This document shows positions 27,258 to 37,200 of a DNA stretch of 64,000 nucleotides, in pieces. Source of the DNA: Pandoraea anapnoica (GTDB taxonomy: Bacteria; Pseudomonadota; Gammaproteobacteria; Burkholderiales; Burkholderiaceae); assembly GCF_902459765.1 (NCBI RefSeq), contig NZ_CABPSP010000003.1, positions 186,001-250,000 on the forward strand. Direction: 5' to 3'. The notes below the pieces were generated by a model. The model ran no database searches and had not been told where the DNA came from. It worked only from the letters and a program-made list of their open reading frames with translations. A program made the position numbers and the translations under genes. How positions within the stretch are numbered: the stretch's first letter is position 1; the number at the start of each line of letters is the position of its first letter.

Positions 27258-27926
27258 TTAGAACTTGAAGCTCGACGGTTGCGGGGCGACCAGATAGGCC
27301 ACCTGCGTCTCGAACAGGTTTTCGCGACGGAACTCGGTCTCGGACATTCGCGTGATGAGCACGGCTTCCATGACCGGGGTACCACCCACGAACGCAGCCA
27401 GACGGCCACCGACCTTCAGTTGGTTCTGGAATGCTTGCGGCAGTTCGGCCAGCGCGCCCGAGATGCAGATCACGTCGTACGGTGCGGCGGCGCTCCAGCC
27501 TTGCGCGCCGTCGGCGTTGACGACTTCGACGTTGGTCACGCCGTTAGCGCGCAGCGTCTGCTGGGCCGACTGTGCCAGGTTCGCGTCGAATTCGACGGTC
27601 GTGACGTGATGCGCGTTGTATGCCAGCAGGGCGGCCATGTAGCCCGAACCCGTGCCGATTTCGAGCACGTTCTCGTTCTTCTTCGGCGCGAGCGCTTGCA
27701 GAATGCGCGCTTCGACGCGCGGGAACATCATGTGCTGGCTCTTGTTCGGGATAGCAGCGCCCGAGAGCGGCAGTTCGACGTCGGTGAACGCGATGTCGCG
27801 CAGTGCCGTCGGCACGAAATCTTCGCGCTTGACGACTTCCAACAGCTTGAGCACGTCCTGATCGAGCACGTCCCAGGGACGAATTTGCTGCTCGATCATG
27901 TTAAAGCGGGCCTGTTCGTAATTCAT
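27258..27926 (-). CDS. Protein-L-isoaspartate O-methyltransferase family protein
   Basis: A 222-residue SAM-dependent methyltransferase. The SAM site is VLEIGTGSGYMAALLA, followed by VTTVEFDANLA and VNADGAQGW. The canonical PCMT segment around TISQP is changed to NKSQHMMFPRVEARI, so activity on isoaspartyl residues is uncertain; this divergent subfamily commonly sits beside a rhodanese and TolC in Burkholderiales. ATG 27926 gives the MNYEQARFNMIEQQIRPW N-terminus seen in such proteins. Confidence 0.85.
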   Translation of the reverse strand: MNYEQARFNMIEQQIRPWDVLDQDVLKLLEVVKREDFVPTALRDIAFTDVELPLSGAAIPNKSQHMMFPRVEARILQALAPKKNENVLEIGTGSGYMAALLAYNAHHVTTVEFDANLAQSAQQTLRANGVTNVEVVNADGAQGWSAAAPYDVICISGALAELPQAFQNQLKVGGRLAAFVGGTPVMEAVLITRMSETEFRRENLFETQVAYLVAPQPSSFKF

Positions 27927-28055
27927 TTCGATTACTCGTGGGTAGTAGGCAAACACAACCCGGCATTTTACCAGTTCCGGACGGCAGCCATGATGACGTG
28001 TGAACTTTTGCCGCAAATCGGCACGACAGCCGGGCAAATGTGACCAACCCCGGGC

Positions 28056-28760
28056 TCAGGCGGCCTTGTCCGGTGGGATCGAAAGCGCGGGCGAGTCCAT
28101 CCGGACCTCCGCGCCGGACCGGGCGACGCACTGCAAATACGCGCCGCACATCGTGGCCATCTGGTCGGCGATCTGGCGAGAGAGCGTCTCCGAGCAAGCG
28201 CCCACGGGCGCGCGGTTCTCCAGAATGGCCTTGATCGGCCCTGTCATGGAGTTGAGGAAGACGAAGGCCACCGTCTCCGGATCCTCGAAGCGCACGTTGT
28301 GCGCGGTCTTCAGCATGCCGACGACGGCCGCGTGCATACGCGCCGACGCCCCCGCAAACACCTCCCGCCCGTCCAGATCCTCCGAGAGCCGGTACAGCGC
28401 CTGCGCCTCTTCGATATCGCGCATCTTCGCGCCAACGTAAGCTTTCGCCAGTTCCTGGGCCATCGTTTCCAGCGGCTTGCCATGCGACGCCTGACACGTT
28501 TGCTCGACCGATTCGACGATACGGTCGATGTGACGCTCCAGCACCGCGTAGAGCAGCACCTGCTTGTTCTGGAAATACTGATAGAGGGTGCCGACGGACA
28601 CCCCGGCGCGCTCGGCCACCCGGGTGGTGGTCAGCTGACGCCCGCCATCGAGCAGCAAAACCTGAAGCGCGGCGTCGAAAATGGCGTCGATGGTGACCCG
28701 CGATCGCGCTTGCTGCGGCGATTTACGGGGCGTTGCGGGTGGTTGACCGGCCGGTTTCAT
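28056..28760 (-). CDS. TetR/AcrR family transcriptional regulator
   Basis: A 234-residue regulator. The N-terminal helix-turn-helix reads TTTRVAERAGVSVGTLYQYFQNKQVLL, preceded by the basic QQARSRVTIDAIFDAA helix. The C-terminal ligand domain is variable. It is divergent from the short-chain dehydrogenase gene (28858), whose expression it probably controls from the 97-bp shared region. Confidence 0.93.
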   Translation of the reverse strand: MKPAGQPPATPRKSPQQARSRVTIDAIFDAALQVLLLDGGRQLTTTRVAERAGVSVGTLYQYFQNKQVLLYAVLERHIDRIVESVEQTCQASHGKPLETMAQELAKAYVGAKMRDIEEAQALYRLSEDLDGREVFAGASARMHAAVVGMLKTAHNVRFEDPETVAFVFLNSMTGPIKAILENRAPVGACSETLSRQIADQMATMCGAYLQCVARSGAEVRMDSPALSIPPDKAA

Positions 28761-28857
28761 ATGCGAATAGAAAATCTGAAGGATTCTTCATAAACTCGAT
28801 GCTAACAAATTTGCGTGCGGCCGGGCGCAGAACGACGGGAATTCGACGGGAGCAGTG

Positions 28858-29640
28858 ATGAAACGGGACGCTATCGAAAATGCGGTACGCGAGGACGCCG
28901 AACGCCATCTGGGAAAAGTGGCGCTGGTGACCGGCGCGACCCGGGGAATCGGATTGGAAGTGGCGCGTGAGCTGGCCGAAGCGGGCATGACAGTGCTGGT
29001 TGGCGCGCGCGATGAAGTGAAGGGGGACGAAATCGTCGCCCCGTTGCGCAAGGCGGGCTTTCAGGCAGAGACGCTGGTGATCGATCTGCTTCGCCCGGAG
29101 ACGCTGCACGCGGCAGCCTACCGGATCGGGCGCTATCACGGTCGGCTCGACGTGCTGGTCAACAACGCGGGCGTGACCGATCCGCGCGACGACACGCCGG
29201 AGAAGGCGTCCATCGAGGCTGTCGAACGAGTCTTCCAGACAAACTTCTTCGGCACCTTGCGCGTCACGCAGGCGATGCTGCCGTGGCTGTCGCGCTCGGA
29301 CGGTGCGCGTATCGTCAACGTGTCGAGCGGCCTAGGCTCGCTTACGCAGAACAACGATCCGGCGTGGGAGCATGCGGCTTTCCGGCAGATCGGGTTCAAC
29401 GCGTCGAAGGCCGCGCTGAACATGTTGACGGTGCAGCTCTCGCACACGTTGCGCGAGACGTCGATCACGGTGAACTCGGTCGACCCGGGCGCACCGGGCG
29501 ATCTCACGGTCGACGCGAGCGGCAAGCGTGGGCGCCAGGGGCTGGCCGACGGCACGCGCAGCGTGGTGATGCTCGCGCTGGGCGAACGCGGCCCGGTGAC
29601 CGGTGGATTCTTCGATCTCTCGGGCACACTGCCCTGGTGA
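28858..29640 (+). CDS. Short-chain dehydrogenase/reductase with Phe in place of the catalytic Tyr
   Basis: A 260-residue SDR. The NAD(P)-binding motif is [12 protein letters not shown] is present, and the catalytic Ser is in VNVSSGLGS. The YxxxK motif reads FNASK (codon TTC at the Tyr position; bases near 29395), so the usual proton donor is absent. [12 protein letters not shown] follows as in related carbonyl reductases. ATG 28858 has GGAG upstream; GTG 28855 is an alternative. It is divergent from a TetR gene. Normal oxidoreductase activity is doubtful. Confidence 0.88.
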   Translation: MKRDAIENAVREDAERHLGKVALVTGATRGIGLEVARELAEAGMTVLVGARDEVKGDEIVAPLRKAGFQAETLVIDLLRPETLHAAAYRIGRYHGRLDVLVNNAGVTDPRDDTPEKASIEAVERVFQTNFFGTLRVTQAMLPWLSRSDGARIVNVSSGLGSLTQNNDPAWEHAAFRQIGFNASKAALNMLTVQLSHTLRETSITVNSVDPGAPGDLTVDASGKRGRQGLADGTRSVVMLALGERGPVTGGFFDLSGTLPW

Positions 29641-29701
29641 ATGCTGTGGTGAAGACTGTGGTCAATGCCGAGGGAAAGCGGGTCGGGTAAAATCCGCCCC
29701 C

Positions 29702-29965
29702 ATGAATTGCCGACCCCATTGCGCTGCCTGCTGCATCGCCCCCTCCATTTCGACGCCGATTCCCGGGATGCCTGACGGCAAACCGGCGAACACGCGTTGC
29801 GTGCAGTTGGACGACGCCGACCGATGCCGTATCTTCGGCAGCCCGCAGCGTCCGGCCGTGTGCGGATCGTTACAGCCCTCAGTGGAGATGTGCGGCGACG
29901 ACCGCACGCAGGCCATCGCCTGGTTGTCGGAACTGGAAGCGATGACCGCCCCGATGGCCGCCTGA
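29702..29965 (+). CDS. YkgJ-type cysteine cluster protein (UPF0153)
   Basis: An 87-residue protein rich in Cys, beginning [17 protein letters not shown], with further Cys in [19 protein letters not shown] and EMCGDD. This matches the CxxxCxxCC pattern of the YkgJ family, probably a metal-binding protein of unknown function. The ATG at 29702 fits family length; upstream codons in the same frame belong to the intergenic region. Confidence 0.88.
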   Translation: MNCRPHCAACCIAPSISTPIPGMPDGKPANTRCVQLDDADRCRIFGSPQRPAVCGSLQPSVEMCGDDRTQAIAWLSELEAMTAPMAA

Positions 29966-30087
29966 GGATCGCCAGCGGGAAGTGGGAAGCTGCCAGCGGG
30001 CAGCGCCGGGAAAACCTCAATTCCTGTCGTATCTGAGTGCTATAGTCGCGCGTGTCGGGCCTGATGCGCCCTGAAGCGGAACGTGAA

Positions 30088-30708
30088 ATGCCGGGTAGCG
30101 CTCATCCAGATCATCCCATTCCTCAGCAGTGCGATGCGACCGCGTCGTTCACTGTCTCGCGCCGTCGCTGGCTGACGATGACCGGTGCGGCTGCGTTGGC
30201 TGCGGGCCTCGCGGCATGCGCAGGTTTGCCGTTCGGCAACGAATACACCTTTTCCGAGAGCCAGTTGCAGCGTGCGCTCGAGCGCAAGTTTCCGTTCGAC
30301 CGTCGCGTGCTGGCCGTGCTCGACGTGAATCTCACGCATCCGCGTCTGACGCTGCTGCCTGAGCGCAACCGTTTGGCAGTATCCGTCGACGCCACCGTGA
30401 CGCATCCGCTGGGCGGCGCGCCGCTCACCGGAACGCTCGCCATCGACAGTGCCCTCGCGTACGATCCGGCCACGCTGTCGGTCGTGCTGCGCGACCCCGA
30501 AGTGGAGACGTTCACCATCGACGGTCTGCCCGAGCGCTGGTCGCGTCAGTTGAACGCGGCCGGGGCATTGATCGCAACGCAATTGTTGCAAGGCGCGCCG
30601 ATCTACACGTTCAAGCCGGAGCAACTCAACATTGGCGGCGCGATACGTCAGCCAGGGGCGATCACCGTGCTATCGCACGGCGTGAACGTCAAATTCGACA
30701 CGCGCTGA
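30088..30708 (+). CDS. DUF1439-type lipoprotein with Tat-like signal
   Basis: A 206-residue putative lipoprotein. The N-terminus has a twin-arginine-like SRRRWLTMTG, then a hydrophobic stretch ending in the lipobox LAAC (Cys about residue 45). The mature part (YTFSESQLQRALERKFPFDRR, then beta-rich segments) resembles the YceB/DUF1439 family of lipoproteins with a tubular lipid-binding fold. Function is unknown. The start at 30088 gives a compact signal region; ATG 30064 is possible. Confidence 0.8.
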   Translation: MPGSAHPDHPIPQQCDATASFTVSRRRWLTMTGAAALAAGLAACAGLPFGNEYTFSESQLQRALERKFPFDRRVLAVLDVNLTHPRLTLLPERNRLAVSVDATVTHPLGGAPLTGTLAIDSALAYDPATLSVVLRDPEVETFTIDGLPERWSRQLNAAGALIATQLLQGAPIYTFKPEQLNIGGAIRQPGAITVLSHGVNVKFDTR

Positions 30709-30788
30709 CGTTGCATCGATTTCGTGCCAACGCATTCGCTTGAACCTACAAAAACTTCTCAATCCTCGACTCCTCAGGAACTCATTGC

Positions 30789-31631
30789 ATGGACTTGTTG
30801 CTGGCGCTCAAAGCCGTCATTCTCGGTGTGGTTGAAGGTCTGACCGAATTTCTGCCGATTTCGTCGACCGGGCATTTGATTCTGGTCGGCAGCCTGCTCG
30901 ACTTCAACGACGAGAAGGGCAAGATCTTCGATATCGTGATTCAGTTCGGCGCGATTCTGGCGGTGTGCTGGGAGTTTCGCGCGAAGATTGCGCAGGTCGT
31001 GTTCGGGCTGGGTAGCGATGCGAAGGCGCGTCGCTTTGCGGTGAACGTGATCGTCGCGTGCGTGCCTGCCATCGTGCTAGGGCTGCTGTTCGGCAAGCAC
31101 ATCAAGGCGGTGCTGTTCAACCCGCTGGTTGTGGCCACCGCGTTCATCGTCGGCGGCGTGATCATTCTGCTGGTCGAGCGTCATAACCGTCGCAATGTCG
31201 AAGCGGGCAAACTGCCGCGCGTGAATTCCATCGACGAGCTGTCGACGCTGGACGCCCTGAAAGTCGGCTTCGCGCAATGTCTCGCGCTGGTGCCGGGTAC
31301 CTCGCGCTCGGGCGCGACCATCATCGGCGGCATGATGTTCGGGCTGGAGCGTCGTGTGGCGACCGAGTTTTCGTTCTTCCTCGCGATCCCGATTCTGTTC
31401 GGCGCGACGATTTACGAGCTCTACAAGTCGCGTTCCATGCTGGAAGTCGCGGACTTCGGGCTGTTCGGCATCGGCTTCGTGTTCGCCTTCATCAGCGCGT
31501 TCATCTGCGTGCGCTGGCTGCTGCGCTACATCGCGTCTCACGATTTCACGGCGTTCGCCTGGTACCGCATCGTGTTCGGTATCGTAGTGCTGGTGTCGGC
31601 ATACAGCGGGCTGGTCGTGTGGGCGGACTGA
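30789..31631 (+). CDS. uppP: Undecaprenyl-diphosphatase (BacA/UppP)
   Basis: Recycles undecaprenyl pyrophosphate for cell-wall and polysaccharide synthesis and confers bacitracin tolerance. The 280-residue membrane protein has the two inverted-repeat motifs [15 protein letters not shown] and [13 protein letters not shown]. These contain the catalytic Glu, His and Arg residues. Eight or so membrane spans are visible. It ends at a bidirectional terminator. Confidence 0.97.
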   Translation: MDLLLALKAVILGVVEGLTEFLPISSTGHLILVGSLLDFNDEKGKIFDIVIQFGAILAVCWEFRAKIAQVVFGLGSDAKARRFAVNVIVACVPAIVLGLLFGKHIKAVLFNPLVVATAFIVGGVIILLVERHNRRNVEAGKLPRVNSIDELSTLDALKVGFAQCLALVPGTSRSGATIIGGMMFGLERRVATEFSFFLAIPILFGATIYELYKSRSMLEVADFGLFGIGFVFAFISAFICVRWLLRYIASHDFTAFAWYRIVFGIVVLVSAYSGLVVWAD

Positions 31632-31655
31632 ACACCACCCCCTGAATGCAGCATG

Positions 31656-31684
31656 AAAAAAGGGCACCGAAAGGTGCCCTTTTT
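31656..31684. terminator. Bidirectional terminator between uppP and trmB
   Basis: AAAAAGGGCACC pairs with GGTGCCCTTTTT around GAAA, a stable tetraloop. It lies between convergent genes. Confidence 0.92.
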
Positions 31685-31722
31685 GCTGTCCGTCAGTACC
31701 GACGCGATGACGTCGATGCCGC

Positions 31723-32520
31723 TCAGCCGCGCTTGCGGAAGACGAGATCCCACACGCCGTGACCGAGGCGTAGGCCGCGGTTCTCGAACTTCGTCACAGG
31801 ACGGTAATCCGGACGCGGCGCGTAGTCGGCCGCCGTGTTTTCGAGCGACGCTTCGCCGCCGAGCACTTCAAGCATCTGCTCGGCATATTCCTGCCAGTCC
31901 GTCGCGCAGTGTAGGTAGCCACCTGGCTTCAGACGCGAGGCCAGCAACGCGACGAACGGCGGTTGCAGCAGACGGCGCTTGTGGTGACGCTTCTTGTGCC
32001 ACGGATCGGGGAAGAACACGTGCACGCCGTCAAGCGAGCCTTCCGGGAGCATGTGCTGGACGACTTCCACGGCGTCGTGCTGGATGATGCGCACGTTCGA
32101 GAGCGGCGTCGTGCCGATGAGCTTGAGCAGCGCGCCCACGCCCGGCTCGTGCACTTCCACGCCGAGGAAATCGTCTGCCGGACGCACTTTCGCGATGTGC
32201 GCGGTGCCGTCGCCCATGCCGAAGCCGATTTCCAGAATGCGCGGTGCGCCGGCGCGATCGAAGGCGGCGGGCCAGTCGAGCGTTTCGGGTGCGTACGGCA
32301 GCACGAACTTGGGGCCGAGTTCTTCGAAGTAGCGCTTCTGCGCTTCCGAGCTGCGTCCTGCGCGGCGCACGAAACTGCGAATGCGGCGCGGGTGCGCTAC
32401 GCCGTCGGGGCCGACGTACGTGTCGTCGTCTTCCGAAGGGGTCGTTTGCGACGCGTCGAGTTCAGCGTCGTCGTGGGCCGGGAGCGCGTCGTCGGCCGGC
32501 GGTTGTCCGTGGTTCGTCAT
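31723..32520 (-). CDS. trmB: tRNA (guanine-N7-)-methyltransferase
   Basis: Methylates G46 of tRNAs. The 265-residue protein has the SAM motif [15 protein letters not shown], the [15 protein letters not shown] tRNA-binding/catalytic segment, and the C-terminal [17 protein letters not shown]. The first 45 residues are an acidic, low-complexity extension common in Burkholderiales TrmB. The start has no clear ribosome-binding site, and a terminator-like hairpin lies six bases upstream. Confidence 0.95.
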   Translation of the reverse strand: MTNHGQPPADDALPAHDDAELDASQTTPSEDDDTYVGPDGVAHPRRIRSFVRRAGRSSEAQKRYFEELGPKFVLPYAPETLDWPAAFDRAGAPRILEIGFGMGDGTAHIAKVRPADDFLGVEVHEPGVGALLKLIGTTPLSNVRIIQHDAVEVVQHMLPEGSLDGVHVFFPDPWHKKRHHKRRLLQPPFVALLASRLKPGGYLHCATDWQEYAEQMLEVLGGEASLENTAADYAPRPDYRPVTKFENRGLRLGHGVWDLVFRKRG

Positions 32521-32525
32521 GGAAA

Positions 32526-32551
32526 CAAAAAGCCGTCTGGAACGACGGCTT
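32526..32551 (-). terminator. Terminator of the DUF3348-DUF802-OmpA-DUF2894 operon
   Basis: Read on the minus strand, AAGCCGTC (32551-32544) pairs with GACGGCTT (32537-32530) and is followed by TTTTG. It ends just six bases before the trmB start codon, so it either ends the upstream operon or acts as an attenuator on trmB. Confidence 0.7.
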
Positions 32552-32734
32552 GTCGAGGGAGACTTCGGCGGGCGGTGCGTACAGCGCCCAACACGATGAT
32601 TTTTCAAAGGATTTTCCCGCGCCTTGGCGGCGGGAACGGAATCGATTATCCACCGGAACCGCCTTCACTGGCAAGTTGGCGCCCGCTTCGCGTCCTGGCG
32701 TGATCCCGCCTGACGTCGCGATCGCGCGCCGCCG

Positions 32735-33595
32735 TCAGCGAGCCTTGGCGCGCGACGGTTTGGCGCTGGCTGCCACGCGCGCTGCGCTCTTGTTGCCGAA
32801 GACGCCCGTCGTTTCCATGTCTTCGAGCCAGGAGAGGGCGTCGGCGTGGCGAAGGAAGTGACGCAGGTAGTCGGGCGACACGTCGTGCATCAGCGAGAGT
32901 GCCCGATGCACGAGATGGCTGGAATTGAGCGGTCCCGCGTTTTCGGGCACCTGTGCGAGCGACTGGCGCAGATTGCCGTCGGTGCTCAGCTTCGACCACG
33001 TTTCGCGGAAGTATTCGAGGACGTCAAGGTCTTCGAAGGCATCGTCCGTCGCGATGACCGTCGGCGTGATGGCGACGGGAATCGGTGCGGGTTGGGCGAC
33101 GGTGCGCTTCGCTGGCGTGGTCGACGGTGTGGCCGATTGCGTGGACGCGTCGGGAGCCTTCGCTGTGGGCGACGGTGCCGTCGGCTGAGCGCCACGCGTC
33201 GGCCTCGATGTCGCGGGTGATGCAGACGATGTCGGTCGCTCACCGGTGCCGATCCGTCGCGTGATGTCAGCCGTCAGCGTGACGAGCGGCGATGCCACGC
33301 GCGATGCGGTGGGAGCGTCGGCGGAAGTCTCTGCATCGGCAACCGACTTCGCGAAGTCGTCCATCAGCACCTTAAGACGCGTTTCAAGCACGCGCCGCAC
33401 GTCGCCTTGATAGGTGAGCATGCGTGTGCAAAGCGCTTCGATGCGATGAAAGCGTGCCGGGTCGCGGTTGTCGGCACCGGCTTCACGCCATGCGGTGATT
33501 TGCGCGATGGTCGGATCGACTGGATCGACAGACGACACGACAAGCGTGTCGTCTGCGATGTCGTCGTTCGTAGGAGGGGGTGTCTGCGTGCTCAT
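32735..33595 (-). CDS. DUF2894 family protein
   Basis: A 286-residue protein, last of a four-gene operon. Residues about 22-90 (VDPTIAQITAWREAGADNRDPARFHRIEALCTRML and following) match the DUF2894 pattern as I know it. The middle (about 105-185) is a Pro/Ser/Thr/Ala-rich linker. The last 100 residues form a second helical domain (DLDVLEYFRETWSKL, HRALSLMHDVSPDYLRHFLRHAD). There is no signal peptide or membrane span, so it is probably cytoplasmic. Function is unknown. It starts 10 bp after the MotB-like gene. Confidence 0.75.
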   Translation of the reverse strand: MSTQTPPPTNDDIADDTLVVSSVDPVDPTIAQITAWREAGADNRDPARFHRIEALCTRMLTYQGDVRRVLETRLKVLMDDFAKSVADAETSADAPTASRVASPLVTLTADITRRIGTGERPTSSASPATSRPTRGAQPTAPSPTAKAPDASTQSATPSTTPAKRTVAQPAPIPVAITPTVIATDDAFEDLDVLEYFRETWSKLSTDGNLRQSLAQVPENAGPLNSSHLVHRALSLMHDVSPDYLRHFLRHADALSWLEDMETTGVFGNKSAARVAASAKPSRAKAR

Positions 33596-33605
33596 TGCCG
33601 CACCG

Positions 33606-34274
33606 TCACGCTTTCGGTTTGCCAGCGTTACCGGCACTGCTGCGCGGCATCGGCGCGATTTCCACGCGGCGGTTCTTTGCGCGCCCGGCTTCGTCGGCGT
33701 TGGACGTCACCGGTTGTTCGGCACCAAATGCGGCTGAGAACACGGAGGACGGCGGCACCCCGGCCGCGATCAGCTCGCGCGTGACGGTCAGCGCCCGTTG
33801 TGCCGACAACTCCCAGTTATCGGCAAAGCGACGGTTCGTCTCGCGCACTTGCTGGTCGTCGGTGAAGCCGCTGACCATGAGGATTTCGTCGCTCGCGCGC
33901 AGATAGGCGGCCAGCGGCGCGGCCAGACTGCGCAACACTTCACGGCCTTGCGGCTGTAACTGGTCTGAGTTCAGGGCGAAGAGCACGTTGCCGCTGATAC
34001 CGATGCGACCGTTTACGAGCGTCACGCGGCCACCTGCGAGCGGTCCGGCGAGCGCTTTCTCAAGCGTCTCGCGGCGCTGCGTTTCGACCTGGCGCTCCTT
34101 CACTTCGCGTTCCAGCTTCGCCGAAAGCTCGATCTGCACGCCGATCACGCCGAGCATGATGAGCACGAAAGCGCCGAGCATCACCGACATCAGATCGCCG
34201 AAGACGGCCCACGTCGGCGCGGCGGCGCCTACGTCGCCCGCGTCCGCGATATCCGCGTCGAATTCGTCTCTCAT
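33606..34274 (-). CDS. MotB/OmpA-like peptidoglycan-binding membrane protein
   Basis: A 222-residue protein with a single N-terminal membrane helix (WAVFGDLMSVMLGAFVLIMLG). An Asp at its start is placed as in the MotB/ExbD/ZorB ion-conducting helix. A coiled linker (KLEREVKERQVETQRRETLEKAL) follows. The OmpA/MotB peptidoglycan-binding domain comes next, with VSGFTDDQQV, NWELSAQRALTVTRELI and AFGAEQPVTSNADEAGRAKNRRVEI. It overlaps the MotA-like gene by 4 bp (ATGA), so the two are co-translated. It is most likely the stator partner of that protein. Confidence 0.87.
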   Translation of the reverse strand: MRDEFDADIADAGDVGAAAPTWAVFGDLMSVMLGAFVLIMLGVIGVQIELSAKLEREVKERQVETQRRETLEKALAGPLAGGRVTLVNGRIGISGNVLFALNSDQLQPQGREVLRSLAAPLAAYLRASDEILMVSGFTDDQQVRETNRRFADNWELSAQRALTVTRELIAAGVPPSSVFSAAFGAEQPVTSNADEAGRAKNRRVEIAPMPRSSAGNAGKPKA

Positions 34275-37200
34275 GCTGCCACGCTACCCGGTTGCATACC
34301 TGCTTGTGCGGCTTGCGAGCGCACCTGCGCGAGATCCTGAAGGTTCTCGAGGATCTGCTTTTGCGACATCACGCTCAGCTCCACCACTTCGCGTGCCTGT
34401 GCGACGTAGTACCCGAGTTGTTCGTCGCTGCGCGCCATCGACTTGTCGAGCGCAGCCTCGATGCGTTGCAGATGCGCCAGCAGTTGCGTGTTCGATTCGC
34501 CGAACGACTGGACGGCGGCACCGAAGGCGTCGCCGAGGCTGGCGATTTCCACCACGCTGCCAGTGACCTGTGCGGACGCTTCCGTGAGCTTCTCCGTCTG
34601 CGCGGCGATGGCGTCGCCGAGGTTTGCACTCGCGCGTTCCAGCAGTTGCGCGGAGGTCGTGACGAGTTCGTCGACGGCGGCACGTTGTTCGTTGCCCGCG
34701 TGTTTGACGGTGTCGAGCAGCGTGCCCAGCGTGTCGAGCAGTCGCGAGCGCTCTTCGAGCATGGCGTTGTCGCGGACCATGCTGTCCGAGAGCTTCTGAC
34801 GCAGTTCGCCGATGATTTCGGCGGCCGCCTTAGGGGCTTCCGAAGCCGTCTGCACCAGACGCGAGATTTCCGCGATTGTGTCGCTGGCGCTGGCGCGCGT
34901 CTGTTCCGACATCTCCAGCGCGGTGCGGGCGAGCGTGTCGCAAATCGCCTGTTGCTGGTTGGCGGTTTGTGCGCCGACCTGCTGCCATTCCGAGCGCAGC
35001 GTGGACAGCGTGCCTTCGAGCGTTTCCGTCCAGACGGACAGGCGCTGCGTTTCGCGCTCGGCGGTGGCGTCGTGATGCGCGGTGTTGGCGGCGCTGAGGG
35101 CTTGCAGCAGCGACGCACTGTGTTCGGTAAATGCGCTGGTCGTCGCCGCGACGAGTTGCTGATTGCCGTCGGCCAGACGTTCGCTTGTGCGTGTGTGTTC
35201 TGCGATGACGTCGCGCCAGGTCTGAGCGACGTTGGAAGACGTCGAGTCCAGTTGCATCGAGACGTTTTGCAGCAATTGCGACGCCCGCGATTCGAACGTT
35301 TCAGCGAAGCGCGCGAGGGCGGCGGCGAGTTCGGTGGCGAGCGCGTCGTTCGCCGATTGTTGCGCGACGAGGGCCTGCTTCCATTCGCCCGACACGACCG
35401 CGGCCGTCTCCGACACGCTGTGCATTGCGCCTTCCGTGCGCTGGCTTACGCCGTCGATCAGATGGGCGGCGCGTTGCTCGAAGGTTTCCGTGAAGCGCGC
35501 AAGGGCGGCGGCGAGTTCGGTGTTCAGTGCGTCGTTGGCCTGCTTTTGCAGCCCGATCGATTGCTCCCATGCCGAGGCGACGCGCTCATGTGCGCCGCTG
35601 ACATTGCCGCTCGCAGCATCGAGCTTGGCGGCGACATCCGCCAGCAGAGCGCTTGAGCGCGCTTCGAACGTTTGCGCGAAGCGTTCCAGTGCCGCGCCGA
35701 GCGACTGCGTGAGCGTGTCGTGCGATTGCTGTTGCTGGCCAAGCGCCCGCTCCCACGCTTGCGCGACGGTCGTCTGTGCCGTGGCGATGCTGCCCGTTGC
35801 GCTGTCGAGCCGCGTGATGACGTCGCCAAGCAGACTCGCGGAGCGCGTTTCGAACGACTCGGTGAATTGCGCAAGCGTTGCGCCGAGTTCTCTGGCGAGC
35901 TTGTCGTTGGTTTGCTGCTGCGTGGCGAGCGACGTTTGCCACGTCTGGGCGATGCTCGTGTGTGCGGCGTTGACCTGTCCTGTCGTGGTGTCGAGGCGAG
36001 CGGCGACGTCGTCGACGAGCTTTGTCGAACGCGTCTCGAAGGTCTGTGCGAATTGCGTGAGCGCCGTGCCGAGGTTTTCAGCGAGGGCGTCGTTGGTGCG
36101 TTGTTGCGTGGCGATCGACGTCTCCCATGTCTGGGCGACGTTCGCGTGGGCGGCGTCGATGCGGCCCGTCGTGGCCTCCAGGCGAGCCGCGACATCCTCG
36201 ACCAGCTTGGCCGAGCGCGCTTCGAAGGTCTGGGAGAAGTGCGCGAGCGCCATGCCGAGGTTCTCGGAGAGCGTATCGTTGCTGCGCTGTTGCGCGGCAA
36301 GCGACGTTTCCCACGTTTGCGCAACACCGGTCTGTGCGCTGCTGACCTGGGCAGTCACGGTTTCGAGGCGTGCGGCCACATCATCGACCAGTTGCGATGA
36401 GCGGGTCTCGAACGTCTGCGTGAAATCGCCAAGTGCCGAGCGCAGATCGGTCGCGAGCGATTCATTGGTGCGCAACTGAGCGTCGAGGGAGTCTTTCCAG
36501 ACGCCGGCGACGCGCGCCGTCGTGGCTTCGAAGCGATCCGACAGGCCATCCATACGGTCTTGCACGGCGCTCGAAACGGTCTGATGCCACGTGGCAGTTT
36601 CGCGCGCGAGGCTCGCCATCGTCGCTTCGACTTCCGGACGAATCGCTGCACCGGCGGCGCTTGCTGTGGTGGCGACGCTATCCTTCAGATACTGCTGCAT
36701 CGCGCTGGTGAGTTGTGCGTAAGACGCATCCGTCTTGGCGTGCAGGGCGTCCTGATTGGCGACGAGGCGTTCGCCGAGCGCCTGACTCTGGCGCTCCATC
36801 GCGGCGATCATGTCTTGCAGACGGTCGACGAGGGCGGGCATGACCGTCGCTTGTTGTTGAAGCAGTTGCAGCGTGGTTTCGCGTTGGTGCTGCTGCGAGA
36901 AGCCGCGCAGCGTCGTGACGATGCGCGCGTCGAGCGATTGCACGACCTGTGCGCGTTCCTTGCGCGCGAGTGCGGCGAGCAGGCCGAGCATGGCCGACGT
37001 AGCGACACCCGCGACCGACGTTCCGAACGCGAAGCCGAGTCCCTTGACCGGCGAGGCGAGCGAGGCGCGAATCGCTTGCAGATCGGTCGCGCCTTCGAGC
37101 GCGATGCCGGTGCCACGCAGCGTGGCGGCCATACCGAGGAAGGTGCCGAGCATGCCGAGCAGCACGAGCAGGCCGACGAGATAGGGCGTGAGCGCCGGGC

